Of a stretch of 64,000 bases of DNA, positions 30,669-39,132 are shown piece by piece. Position 1 is the first letter of the stretch. Every line of letters starts with the position of its first letter. A program made the position numbers and the translations under genes. This DNA is from Lachancea thermotolerans CBS 6340. Its lineage: Eukaryota > Ascomycota > Saccharomycetes > Saccharomycetales > Saccharomycetaceae. The stretch lies in assembly GCF_000142805.1 (NCBI RefSeq), contig NC_013084.1, positions 930,001 to 994,000 on the forward strand, written 5' to 3'. A model generated the notes under the pieces. That model saw only the letters and a program-made list of their open reading frames with translations. It did not search any database and was not told where the DNA came from.

Positions 30669-32633
30669 CTAGAAGTCAACTCTGAGCTTGTTACCTCTCA
30701 AAACGCTCTTTTCGGGTTTGAAAAGTTGATTGAGGGTAAAAGTATTCTTCTCCTGTAACAGAATGCTGGCCTTAACATAAGATCCGACGGCAATACTTAG
30801 AAGATCATCGTTCCCGAACTTGAGAGAGTCTTTGAGCTCTTGAAAGGTTTGGTCTGTCCCATCATTGAAAGCATCAAGAACAACTGCCTGTAGCAAGTTC
30901 ACTTCTAAAACCAGAGGGCACGAGTTTTCCAAAACAAAGGGTGTTGAGAGTTCGATGTTATTGAGCGTAGGAACTAATGTGAGTTTTTTTGGAACAGTGC
31001 TTTCAACTACTGCTTCTTGGTAAAGCACAATTTGTGATTCCCACATGGCTTGCATTTCCTGAGGGAGCTGTGGAATCCCTGAAATCGGAGCTTTAAAGAT
31101 GCTTTTCATCTCGTTCATTCCAATAACAATTGGTTCAATTTTGCAGTCCTTATCCCGGTTTTTCAGACACATGTTGTGAGAGCTGTTGAGACATCTGAGA
31201 GTGTTGTTCAATAGTTCGGAATGCGGGGCCCCTTCTGTTATCAACGTTTCACAGAAGTCTCTCTCTATGCAAAATTTCTTTCTGTCGCAAAAAACCCTTA
31301 GAAAACTGTAGCCCTTCCGTACAGCTCTCCGAAGTAAACACTGTTGGAGATATATCGGCGTGAAACCCTTCCCAAATCTGTAGAACTCAATGAAACCTAT
31401 AAGTGCGTTGACCGAGATATCAGTAACTTTAGAGGGGCTGGAACAGGCTTTGTTGAAAAAAGAGTTCAAAACCTTGATATAGAGTTTTAAAGACGTCTGA
31501 TGAAGGTCTGAAGCTTCGAAATAGGACCACATTTTATCAGAAATCTCACCGAAGTCACTCCCATGAAAAAGGCATCGAAAGACTTCACTCTGAAATGCCT
31601 TGAGATTGAGTAGACCGTTAAATCCGACTCTACTGTTTATGGCTTCGGCGAACGCGTCGCATGCTCCGGTGATTAGTGCTAGAGCGAATTCCTGAAGCCG
31701 CTCCTTGGCCTTGGCTATTTGAAACAACTGCTTTAGCTCATTGCAAATAACACTTTTTGAATCCTGGTATTGGGACACATGGTGTTTTAATAACTGCTCC
31801 AAATTACTGTCGCAAAGTAGCGCGTCTAAAAATGACATTCTGATTTTCTCCTTTACCTCAAGCGAAAAGCCTTCAACTAGCTTCATTTCTTTGGATATCA
31901 CAGCCTCTGCCATGTTAAGGAAGCCAACTTGGAGTGGCAAGGTAAGCTTTGACGCGTAAGAGATAGCGCTAGATACCACAATGTCGCTTGGTTGACAAGA
32001 ATCTTTTCGTTGATCAACAAAAATAAGTGCTGCTTCATTTAGTCTGCCCAATATTGCACTGGCTGTTTTAATGGAGAGTTTATCGTACCGTGCTTCATGC
32101 AAACAATGACAAATAATCTTTGATATGTTAGTGTTCTCGCGAGAAAAGAGTTCATCCAAAAATAAATGCTTAACCTTAAGTATATTAATCTCTGGATCTC
32201 GGCTGCAATCTTCGAGGTGTTGCCGATCATCAAGCAACCTATAAAGCTCTGAGAGCTTAAAGAACTTTTGCTGATAGTCGGCGTCAAGTTCAAGGAATGT
32301 AGAGAGCAACGAACAGTCCCCGTCTGCACGCTTGCGAAAGGTTCTGACTAGTTTTGATGCATGTTTTTTAAACTTGAGATCCAAACTCTGTACAAACTTG
32401 TTACTGGCAAGGCGCTTGCCCTTGCGTTTCTTTTGTAGTGGAGGTTGAGCGTTACCGCTGCATTCTAAGTAAGCGAACTTTATGACCAGCTGCTCCACAT
32501 CAAAGGCTGTACTCTCAGTTAAGTCTAGAGTATTGATATCAGCTTCTAGCTGATTAAAAAGACTTGTATCCGAACAATCTGGACTTTCAATACTTCCATG
32601 TTTTTTGGAACGGGACTGTTTTATGTCTTCCAT
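30669..32633 (-). CDS. YBR259W: Cullin-like protein lacking the neddylation module (YBR259W homologue)
   Basis: The 654-aa protein aligns over its last 140 residues with the RTT101 product next door: LEVNLLQAVVLDAFND against LELTLLQASILDLFNE, and LNQLFKPEKS against VNEEFKPDIK. It stops just after this cullin-homology winged helix, so the terminal domain with the neddylation lysine is absent. The N-terminal half is helical and very diverged; a basic patch KKRKGKR lies near residue 65. Position between RTT101/RGD1 and SHG1 corresponds to S. cerevisiae YBR259W (688 aa, function unknown). It may be a former cullin that lost E3 activity or acts without neddylation. Orthology to YBR259W rests on order, strand and size. 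Confidence 0.7.
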   Translation of the reverse strand: MEDIKQSRSKKHGSIESPDCSDTSLFNQLEADINTLDLTESTAFDVEQLVIKFAYLECSGNAQPPLQKKRKGKRLASNKFVQSLDLKFKKHASKLVRTFRKRADGDCSLLSTFLELDADYQQKFFKLSELYRLLDDRQHLEDCSRDPEINILKVKHLFLDELFSRENTNISKIICHCLHEARYDKLSIKTASAILGRLNEAALIFVDQRKDSCQPSDIVVSSAISYASKLTLPLQVGFLNMAEAVISKEMKLVEGFSLEVKEKIRMSFLDALLCDSNLEQLLKHHVSQYQDSKSVICNELKQLFQIAKAKERLQEFALALITGACDAFAEAINSRVGFNGLLNLKAFQSEVFRCLFHGSDFGEISDKMWSYFEASDLHQTSLKLYIKVLNSFFNKACSSPSKVTDISVNALIGFIEFYRFGKGFTPIYLQQCLLRRAVRKGYSFLRVFCDRKKFCIERDFCETLITEGAPHSELLNNTLRCLNSSHNMCLKNRDKDCKIEPIVIGMNEMKSIFKAPISGIPQLPQEMQAMWESQIVLYQEAVVESTVPKKLTLVPTLNNIELSTPFVLENSCPLVLEVNLLQAVVLDAFNDGTDQTFQELKDSLKFGNDDLLSIAVGSYVKASILLQEKNTFTLNQLFKPEKSVLRGNKLRVDF

Positions 32634-32931
32634 TTCAGTATTATCAAGGCCAGGTTAGCTATAAGTTCCCTCCGTGGCTATAAAGTGACATTTGCAGTTA
32701 CTATCTTGCAGTTACTTCTTGTCTTCGAAAGTTTGGGGTTCGCAACTTTAACAATGTTACTTAATTCTCATCGCATCACTAAGTGAAAAGAGTTGGGTAA
32801 CTTTCTCTCAATCTTGAAAAACGGGAGAAAGACGGTCTGGAAGGAAAATTCATGCGCCGATAATCTGCCTACTATCGACTTGGTTAGCTCGGGTTTTTAA
32901 GACGTATCTAGGTTCTCGGTTCTCATTTACA

Positions 32932-33324
32932 ATGTCAAGGGAAGAGCTCGACCCTGCGGTAAATCTTGCTGATGAGTTTAAAAAAAGAGGGTACTTCGAC
33001 GAGGCAAAGAACGGGATTTTAGCAGGGCCTATCCAAGAATCCAGCACGACTACATTGGAGCAGTTCATCAAAGACAGGGTTACATCTGTTGTCGCCGAAA
33101 TGGTCAACGAGGACGAGTCATTGATCTTCAAAAATCGTGGATCAACTACTGCCTTAATTGAAGGTCAACTTCTTAAAGACGGATATGAGAAGCTCAACAC
33201 TGAGTCTATACAGATTGACGTATTGCTCAGAAGGGTTCTCGAGGATCCCGATTTGAAAGCAGAGATTAAAGCAAAGCTGAAAGGTGACCTTGAAGCTAAC
33301 AAACTTCAACAAAGGTCGCAGTGA
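32932..33324 (+). CDS. SHG1: COMPASS histone methyltransferase subunit Shg1
   Basis: This 130-aa protein has the BOD1/SHG1 domain over most of its length, with LADEFKKRGYFDEAKNGIL near the start and SIQIDVLLRRVLEDPDLKAEI near the end. S. cerevisiae Shg1 (YBR258C, 142 aa) is a small, non-essential subunit of the Set1 COMPASS complex that methylates histone H3 Lys4. The ATG at 32932 begins eleven residues before the conserved domain. It is divergent from the cullin-like gene and convergent with POP4 (46 bp between stops), the same arrangement as YBR259W-YBR258C-YBR257W. Confidence 0.92.
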   Translation: MSREELDPAVNLADEFKKRGYFDEAKNGILAGPIQESSTTTLEQFIKDRVTSVVAEMVNEDESLIFKNRGSTTALIEGQLLKDGYEKLNTESIQIDVLLRRVLEDPDLKAEIKAKLKGDLEANKLQQRSQ

Positions 33325-33369
33325 ACAAATTTACCTGAACTCGTTCAAGTTCATATAGCGCTACCTAGT

Positions 33370-34194
33370 TTATCTTCCACTTATATAATATAGCATATCA
33401 TCGCACCGTCGACTTTTGAACTTCCTGCCAGCTCGATCGCTGCTTCTGTATTTGAAGCGGTCGCCAAGAATGGTGTATTGTAATGCTTCGTCCTTATTTA
33501 CTGGGATTTCAAAAGCGAAAATAGTACCCATCTTGGGGACGCATTTAATCTCGTCTACGAGCTCTCCGCGGCAGAGCAGTATAAAGTCTTTTTGAGAGTC
33601 CCAAATCACTATGCCCTTGATACCACGCAAGTTTTCGTTGCGACTTTTAGTCACAGTAATCATGCAGCCGTTGTAATCGGCCATCGAGAGCTTGAGAAGT
33701 GCATTTGTGCCATTGATATTCAGTTTAGATGCGGAAGGAACGTCGTCTGGAATATTTAATATTTCCCGCATGTAATTAACCCACAGCTCTTCATGCATGG
33801 GCAAAATTTGGTCAAATCGAGGGATTGAGCCAAAAACACTAGGGTGCTTTTCTTTGAGATAGCCGAGGAGCTCAGGCCTCTCTCTCAAGTTTTTCTCGCT
33901 AGCAATACGCTTCGCCGTGCTACTGGCCTTTCGTGCACCGTTGATGTAACTCTTCAAGGCATGCTTCGAGTTTTTGTTAATCTCGCGGTATGCACTATGT
34001 GTTGAGTTTTTGATGTGCTCACCACTAAGAAGCCTCAGCTTTCCATTCTTTTTCTTGAGTCGAGAAGATAGGCCTCCATCTGTTGGTAATAAGAGGAGTG
34101 TATCTTGAAGCCTATTTTCATCCACCGCCTTTTCGGCAGTGGGCAGGCTCTTAGCTAGTATCTGTTCTGTGATGAATGTTTGTTCCCTGTTCAT
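33370..34194 (-). CDS. POP4: RNase P and RNase MRP subunit Pop4
   Basis: The 274-aa protein matches S. cerevisiae Pop4 (YBR257W, 279 aa), the Rpp29 homologue shared by nuclear RNase P (tRNA 5' maturation) and RNase MRP (rRNA processing). The conserved Sm-like barrel occupies about 160-274, with KLSMADYNGCMITVTKSRN, GIKGIVIWDSQKDFILLCR and KMGTIFAFEIPV. The N-terminal half is basic and helical, as in fungal homologues. The promoter has a PAC motif, in keeping with a ribosome-biogenesis role. AIM22 is divergent, with only 99 bp between the start codons. Confidence 0.95.
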   Translation of the reverse strand: MNREQTFITEQILAKSLPTAEKAVDENRLQDTLLLLPTDGGLSSRLKKKNGKLRLLSGEHIKNSTHSAYREINKNSKHALKSYINGARKASSTAKRIASEKNLRERPELLGYLKEKHPSVFGSIPRFDQILPMHEELWVNYMREILNIPDDVPSASKLNINGTNALLKLSMADYNGCMITVTKSRNENLRGIKGIVIWDSQKDFILLCRGELVDEIKCVPKMGTIFAFEIPVNKDEALQYTILGDRFKYRSSDRAGRKFKSRRCDDMLYYISGR

Positions 34195-34230
34195 CGCGCT
34201 GGGTGATGATGATAATGTCTAAAGAGAGAG

Positions 34231-34250
34231 CTCATCGCCTAATTTTTTTG
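34231..34250 (-). promoter_or_regulatory. PAC and RRPE-like motifs upstream of POP4
   Basis: On the minus strand, an A-rich AAAAAAATT (about 34241-34249) precedes GCGATGAG (34238-34231), which lies 36 bp upstream of the POP4 ATG. This is the arrangement typical of ribosome-biogenesis promoters. The same short region must also serve the divergent AIM22. Confidence 0.65.
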
Positions 34251-34293
34251 GCATAGACATTGCCGTTTTACAATTTAAGTAAGCTCGAGTTCA

Positions 34294-35517
34294 ATGCTGG
34301 GGGCTATTCACACGAAAGCTCTGAGCCGAGGGGCTTATTTTAAGTCTCGCTGTTTTCGTCGTTATGTGAGTACGCAGACACCTCTCGAGCTAGATTCTAC
34401 CGCGCGAGATGAGAATTACGCTGATCTCAACTATATGTATACCGATATGTTCGCGGGCAGTGACGTTAAGTCCCCTGTGGTGGGAACTGGCGGCAAGGAA
34501 GGGCTTTCTGAGATCGATCAATTGAATGCGGAGATATCAGAGACTTATGATTTTACAGCTCAGCCTCTATCCGGACACGAACTGGAACAAGTTGTCAGGT
34601 CTGCCGGACGCTTTATACTCAAGAGCCTGTCAAATAATCCATACTACAACCTGGCACTTGAGGACTATGTCTTTTTGAACACGCCCGTGCCTAAAGAGGG
34701 CCTTTTCTCAAGTGAACGACTTCTTTTTTATGTAAACGACAGATGTGTGGTTATTGGTAAAAACCAGAATCCGTGGCGAGAACTATTCTTAGATGAGTGT
34801 TCAAAAAAGGGCTACGAATTTGTGCGCAGGAAATCAGGTGGAGGTGCTGTGGTTCACGATTTGGGCAATGTCAACTACTCGTATCTAACATCCCGCGATT
34901 TATTCAGAAGGGAGTATTTCAACAAGCAGATTATGAACTGGCTGGTACACGCATTTCCTAGCGCTAGCATTGGCCTGAGTCCTCGCGGTGACATTAACCT
35001 CGATAACAAAAAAGTCAGTGGAAGCGCTTTCAAGGTGGCTAAAGGCAAATCATATCATCATGGAACCATGCTTGTGAACGCTGACCTCGCGTCTTTTAGC
35101 GGACTACTAAAGCCGGACTTCTTGAAAGGTATTGAATGGAGTGGGGGTAGTGTTGAGAGCGTTAGATCCCGTGTTACAAACTTGAGCCAAATGGGCATCG
35201 GTAATACAGATACGTTTGTGGACATTTGTACCGAGGGGTTCAAATATTTGATGAATGAAAACATGCCGGTTTACTGGGCAGACGAGTCATACACCCGAAA
35301 CGCTCAAATTTGTGAAACGATAAGTCATCTTAAGAGCGACGAATGGCTTTATGATAGTGGCCCCAATTTCACAGTCTCTTTTAATGGACACACGATAAAT
35401 GTTGAGAAGGGAATTATTAAAGACTCAACCATTTCTGAGGGGATCGGGAGCCACTTCCGTGATTTTGTCTCTCTCCTGAGAAAGAATAAGCACTTCAAAA
35501 CAGATATAGAGATATGA
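34294..35517 (+). CDS. AIM22: Lipoate-protein ligase Aim22
   Basis: This 407-aa protein is a putative lipoate-protein ligase of mitochondria (S. cerevisiae Aim22/Lip3, YJL046W, 409 aa), needed to lipoylate the E2 subunits of pyruvate and 2-oxoglutarate dehydrogenases. An Arg- and Ser-rich N-terminus without acidic residues in the first 30 positions is a likely mitochondrial presequence. The ligase domain holds NPYYNLALEDYVF, the lipoyl-adenylate loop RRKSGGGAVVHDLGNVNYS and the lysine motif KKVSGSAFK. Placement next to the RTT101-POP4 segment repeats the YJL046-047 neighbourhood. Confidence 0.94.
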   Translation: MLGAIHTKALSRGAYFKSRCFRRYVSTQTPLELDSTARDENYADLNYMYTDMFAGSDVKSPVVGTGGKEGLSEIDQLNAEISETYDFTAQPLSGHELEQVVRSAGRFILKSLSNNPYYNLALEDYVFLNTPVPKEGLFSSERLLFYVNDRCVVIGKNQNPWRELFLDECSKKGYEFVRRKSGGGAVVHDLGNVNYSYLTSRDLFRREYFNKQIMNWLVHAFPSASIGLSPRGDINLDNKKVSGSAFKVAKGKSYHHGTMLVNADLASFSGLLKPDFLKGIEWSGGSVESVRSRVTNLSQMGIGNTDTFVDICTEGFKYLMNENMPVYWADESYTRNAQICETISHLKSDEWLYDSGPNFTVSFNGHTINVEKGIIKDSTISEGIGSHFRDFVSLLRKNKHFKTDIEI

Positions 35518-35577
35518 CTAAATTAAACTTTGTAAAAATTTGTACAATCATCGAATGGAAACGGCCAATTTCAACAA

Positions 35578-37500
35578 TTAATTAATCTGCTTACACTTCG
35601 TAACTTCTTCATCCTGCGGTAAACCGTATGCGAAATCCTCGATGTATATAATACCTTTTCTATCCAAAATGAAGAGTTTATGACCATCAGCACTAAACCT
35701 AAGCGAAGCAGCTTCCCGCATTCTGTAGGCGTTTGCAGCAACCTCCACTGATACAATTCTTCTTTTCTCGTTGTCCAGAAGAGTTGGTGCATACATGATG
35801 TAAACCGTACCATTGCGGTCTAAAAATGCTATTGAGTCGTTTCTTGGAGAGATCTCGCATTTGTGTATTTTAGAGCCAAGTTCATCAAGCCTCAGAAGCA
35901 TCGTGGGCTGAGCAACGCTTTGCATGCCATTTATTGTTTGAATTTTTGTGTTTATTACGATTGGAGGTGCATTAAATGCCACGGAGGTAACACACATAAG
36001 GTTGGAATTTCCAGGAAACATTTTGGTGTCAGTAATTCCTTCGGATTCCAAGGACGTGTCGATTGACCGAAGTGACTTCATAACCAAACGAGGCTCGTGG
36101 ATCCGCCGAAGCGAGATAACAAGGAACCTTGATTCAAGCGCGGTCGAGCATGAAATGTACGCACTATCTGGCGAGAACTGTAGGGTATTGATGGGGTCAC
36201 GATAAGGAAGAGTGGTGGTTATTGGGGGGCTGAATTTGTAACGGGCAACTTCTGAGTTGACACTTGTCTGTGTTATAATGTCCTTCTCGATTTGATGAAA
36301 CAGGATAAGGGCCTGTTCGGCTCCACTCGCTCTATCACTCCCTGTAATTCCACATGCAATAATTGTGCTTTTGGGATCGATTTCAATGCACCTTATTGGA
36401 AAAGAAGATGCGTAAGTGTAAAGGGGTACCCCGCCATTGTTCAAATCAAAAACTCTGAAATGGCCTTTTGAACCTGAAATGACAAGCAGTTCGTTGGAAA
36501 GTTTGCAGTATAGATGTTCCCAAGTGTTGGAGTGATCGTCAATAGAGGATTGGGAGCTTTTCCGCTGCTTTCCGCTCAGAGGAATTAACGAATCCAAATC
36601 TTCGGGCAGAGACAACTCGTCGAATGAGGGGCCATACTCGCCAGAGACCTTCCCGCAAAAAAGAAGCTCCACACATTCTGAACTTCCTGAGCGATCTTTT
36701 TTATTCTGTGCGTATTTTCCAAGTTTCTTGGCAAAGTCCTTTTCTTTGTTCTGCCCGTCTCTTTTTCTGTAGCGCGATATCTGGTACACTTCCCATTTAT
36801 GTTCCGTAATTAGGGCAAACTTTGTACAGTCGGGACTAATAGCTGTGTTGATAAACTGCCTGCTCTTTGTGCGTAGAAACCTGCTATGTGTATTGTATTG
36901 GGTTCTTTTTCGGTACATGGGAAAGCACTTGGCGAAATAAAACTCCTTCTTTTCATCAAGCTGAGACAGTTGTACTGAAGGCGGTGATTCCGTTATTGCT
37001 ATAGGCACTGACGTGGAGCTTGAGTCTTGAATAGGCATCGTTCGAGTATTGGAAACGTTGTCAAGAGAATGAACCTCAGTCGCCTCGAACTCATTGGAGT
37101 CGCCAACTTCAGAAGCTACACTGTGGAACAAAGATATTAAGTTTTGTTGCTGTGACTCTGATTTTGTATTTTGTGTTGGCGCCGCTTCAACAAGCTCGGC
37201 TTGTTCTCGCTTGAAGTATTGCAGCTGATCATAAAGAATTCTCAGCGGTTTCACAGGACCGATTGATGATAGAGGAAGTTTTTGGCAGATTGGACAACAA
37301 GCTTCGTTTTGGTAGTCTCGTTTCAGCTCTTCATAAAGCGCTTGAGAAATAATGCAACCACAGATAAGCACCAAGGCATCGCTAACAATCCCGTACTTAA
37401 CAGTGAATCTGTACCGTTCTTGTTCCTTCTCACATGAAATGAGCTCACGAGGCAAAAATAGGTTTTGTTCAAACTCTGACAACACCTGATTTACATCCAT
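35578..37500 (-). CDS. Unrecognised protein with RING/U-box-like domain and beta-propeller-like repeats
   Basis: I do not recognise an orthologue for this 640-aa protein. Residues about 40-95 look like a degenerate U-box or RING: a hydrophobic strand, CGC, then ACCPICQ about 20 residues later and KPLRILYDQL after it. Residues about 100-170 are low in complexity. From about 200 to the end there are WD40-like blades, for example INTAISPDCTKFALITEHKWEVYQI, TLQFSPDSAYISCSTALESRFLVI and SLRFSADGHKLFILDRKGIIYI. A ubiquitin-ligase or assembly role would be inference only. The gene is convergent with AIM22 (60 bp between stops). S. cerevisiae MTC4 would be the positional candidate near POP4, but RIB5 and RCF3 are missing between them, so I do not assign it. 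Confidence 0.75.
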   Translation of the reverse strand: MDVNQVLSEFEQNLFLPRELISCEKEQERYRFTVKYGIVSDALVLICGCIISQALYEELKRDYQNEACCPICQKLPLSSIGPVKPLRILYDQLQYFKREQAELVEAAPTQNTKSESQQQNLISLFHSVASEVGDSNEFEATEVHSLDNVSNTRTMPIQDSSSTSVPIAITESPPSVQLSQLDEKKEFYFAKCFPMYRKRTQYNTHSRFLRTKSRQFINTAISPDCTKFALITEHKWEVYQISRYRKRDGQNKEKDFAKKLGKYAQNKKDRSGSSECVELLFCGKVSGEYGPSFDELSLPEDLDSLIPLSGKQRKSSQSSIDDHSNTWEHLYCKLSNELLVISGSKGHFRVFDLNNGGVPLYTYASSFPIRCIEIDPKSTIIACGITGSDRASGAEQALILFHQIEKDIITQTSVNSEVARYKFSPPITTTLPYRDPINTLQFSPDSAYISCSTALESRFLVISLRRIHEPRLVMKSLRSIDTSLESEGITDTKMFPGNSNLMCVTSVAFNAPPIVINTKIQTINGMQSVAQPTMLLRLDELGSKIHKCEISPRNDSIAFLDRNGTVYIMYAPTLLDNEKRRIVSVEVAANAYRMREAASLRFSADGHKLFILDRKGIIYIEDFAYGLPQDEEVTKCKQIN

Positions 37501-38073
37501 TGAATTCCTCCAAAGATGCTTGTAAAGTCTAGTAAATACTCAAAATAGCTATGCTTTAAGGCAAATGAACAAAAGGGAAAACTGTTCCAAGCTTAAGTCA
37601 ATGATAATAGACTATAAAGCCTCGCCAGCTCACGCTCCTTTTGGGTCAGCGGTTGTTGTGCCCTTCTTTTGTCTAATCTTCGCTTCGTCCAAGTGATGGG
37701 ATTGTATTTGGTAGTCACTCGGTACTAATAATTAGCCCGTTTTCAATGATCATTGTAGGACCCTTTAAAGTTCTATACGGTCAAACAAGTTCTCCGAGCT
37801 CAAAGACACCCTTAACTATTTATAACTTCTAAGTAAGAGCGCCAAAAGGTATGTTTCAAACTCATTATGCTCAATTGAGGTTGCGTATAACTTCGTTCCT
37901 GGGCGTGATAATTGCTTTTCCTGGAGGAATTGTTCTGCGCTTTCAGACCTCTGAACTTATTACTAGTTTATAAGGCTAAGGTGTGGATAACGCGTTTCGA
38001 GAAGCAGTAACCTGTGCACAGAAGGTTCCGAAAACTAACAACATTTTCCAGGTTGAAATTTGCCTGAGTGAAA
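37501..38073. other. Intergenic region before the PI-PLC gene
   Basis: About 570 bp between divergent genes, rather AT-rich, with no gene or RNA recognised. Confidence 0.5.
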
Positions 38074-38979
38074 ATGGTGGATTATCAAAAGTGGATAGGA
38101 GAAAAGGATGACGACACTGAAATTTCGAAGTTGTCGCTTCCAGGAACTCACAACAGCGCTGCATGCCATGTCGCACTACCTTCTGTCAAATGCCAAGACC
38201 ATAGTGTGAGTACGCAGCTCCGTAACGGGATCAGATTTTTTGACTTCAGATTAGGCAAACTCTTCCTCAAAGATGGTGAGGATGGTAAGTATAATGGCAA
38301 AGAATTACAGGTCATTCACGGGAAGTTTCCTGTGAGAATTCCCATTCCACTTAAGTTTTCCTCTGTTCTTGATGAATTTTACTCGTTCCTAGACCAAAAC
38401 CCAAGCGAAACATGCATTGTTTCAATTAAACAAGAGGGGGATAACTTCAACGATAAAAGCGAATTCCCAAGATTTGTTTGGGATCAGTACATCAATCAAA
38501 ACCTCGATAAATGGTACTTGAATGGTGATGTCCCCAAGATACGGGACGCGAGAGGCAAGATTATATTATTTCGCCGCTTCGGCCTCACCGACGAGTTCCA
38601 GGACAGGCCTTATGGTATCGACGCAGCATGGTGGCCCTATAATACTATTAATGATGACAGAGGCGTCTTCCAAGTTCAGGACTTTTGCGAAGTCAAACAT
38701 GCAGAAGACATCCATACCAAAGCAGGTTATGTCAAAGACTTTCTTCAAACTGCTACTCAGCACAACAGTAGCGCAGATGCCCCTCCCCGGCTTTTTGTGA
38801 ATTTCTGTACCGGCGCCAATCTATTCGACATGGACTGCTGGCCAGAAAAGGTCGCTGATGAGATGAGAAAATGCGACATTGGAGCGCTTGTTAATAAGGG
38901 ATGCGGGATCGTTATTTTGGACTATGCTGGCAGAGACAACTGGGATCTAGTGAAGAGCATAGTTGATTCCAATTTTTAG
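38074..38979 (+). CDS. Bacterial-type phosphatidylinositol-specific phospholipase C (X domain)
   Basis: This 301-aa single-domain protein has the PI-PLC X fold: LPGTHNSAACHV with the first catalytic histidine (about residue 27), LRNGIRFFDFRLG with the substrate-binding arginine, and QVIHGKF with the second histidine. The length is close to secreted bacterial PI-PLCs (about 300 aa); the EF-hand, Y and C2 domains of eukaryotic PLC delta (S. cerevisiae Plc1) are absent. No signal peptide is visible, so it is probably intracellular. I know of no S. cerevisiae orthologue. A GTG two codons upstream is in frame, but the first ATG is at 38074. The gene lies at a synteny break, just before IOC3. Confidence 0.85.
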   Translation: MVDYQKWIGEKDDDTEISKLSLPGTHNSAACHVALPSVKCQDHSVSTQLRNGIRFFDFRLGKLFLKDGEDGKYNGKELQVIHGKFPVRIPIPLKFSSVLDEFYSFLDQNPSETCIVSIKQEGDNFNDKSEFPRFVWDQYINQNLDKWYLNGDVPKIRDARGKIILFRRFGLTDEFQDRPYGIDAAWWPYNTINDDRGVFQVQDFCEVKHAEDIHTKAGYVKDFLQTATQHNSSADAPPRLFVNFCTGANLFDMDCWPEKVADEMRKCDIGALVNKGCGIVILDYAGRDNWDLVKSIVDSNF

Positions 38980-39132
38980 ATAACCTTTCATAGACCTTCA
39001 ATATTGTCTAGCTAAGTCATGTGCTAATTTCGCGCGCCAACTTCTTGCATTCAGATCGTGGTGTTTAACCATACTAACAGAAAATTTTGCCACAATTCAC
39101 CTGAGTGGAATCCACGTCGAGACCGCCAATCC

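Noticed and set aside
35578-37500. Assignment of this gene to S. cerevisiae MTC4 by synteny
   Set aside because: RIB5 and RCF3, which separate MTC4 from POP4, are absent here, and the domain pattern does not fit what I recall of Mtc4.
39072-39078. Perfect TACTAAC just upstream of the IOC3 ATG
   Set aside because: No GTATGT-like donor lies in the short gap after the PI-PLC stop, and an ATG at 39133 already gives a sensible N-terminus.
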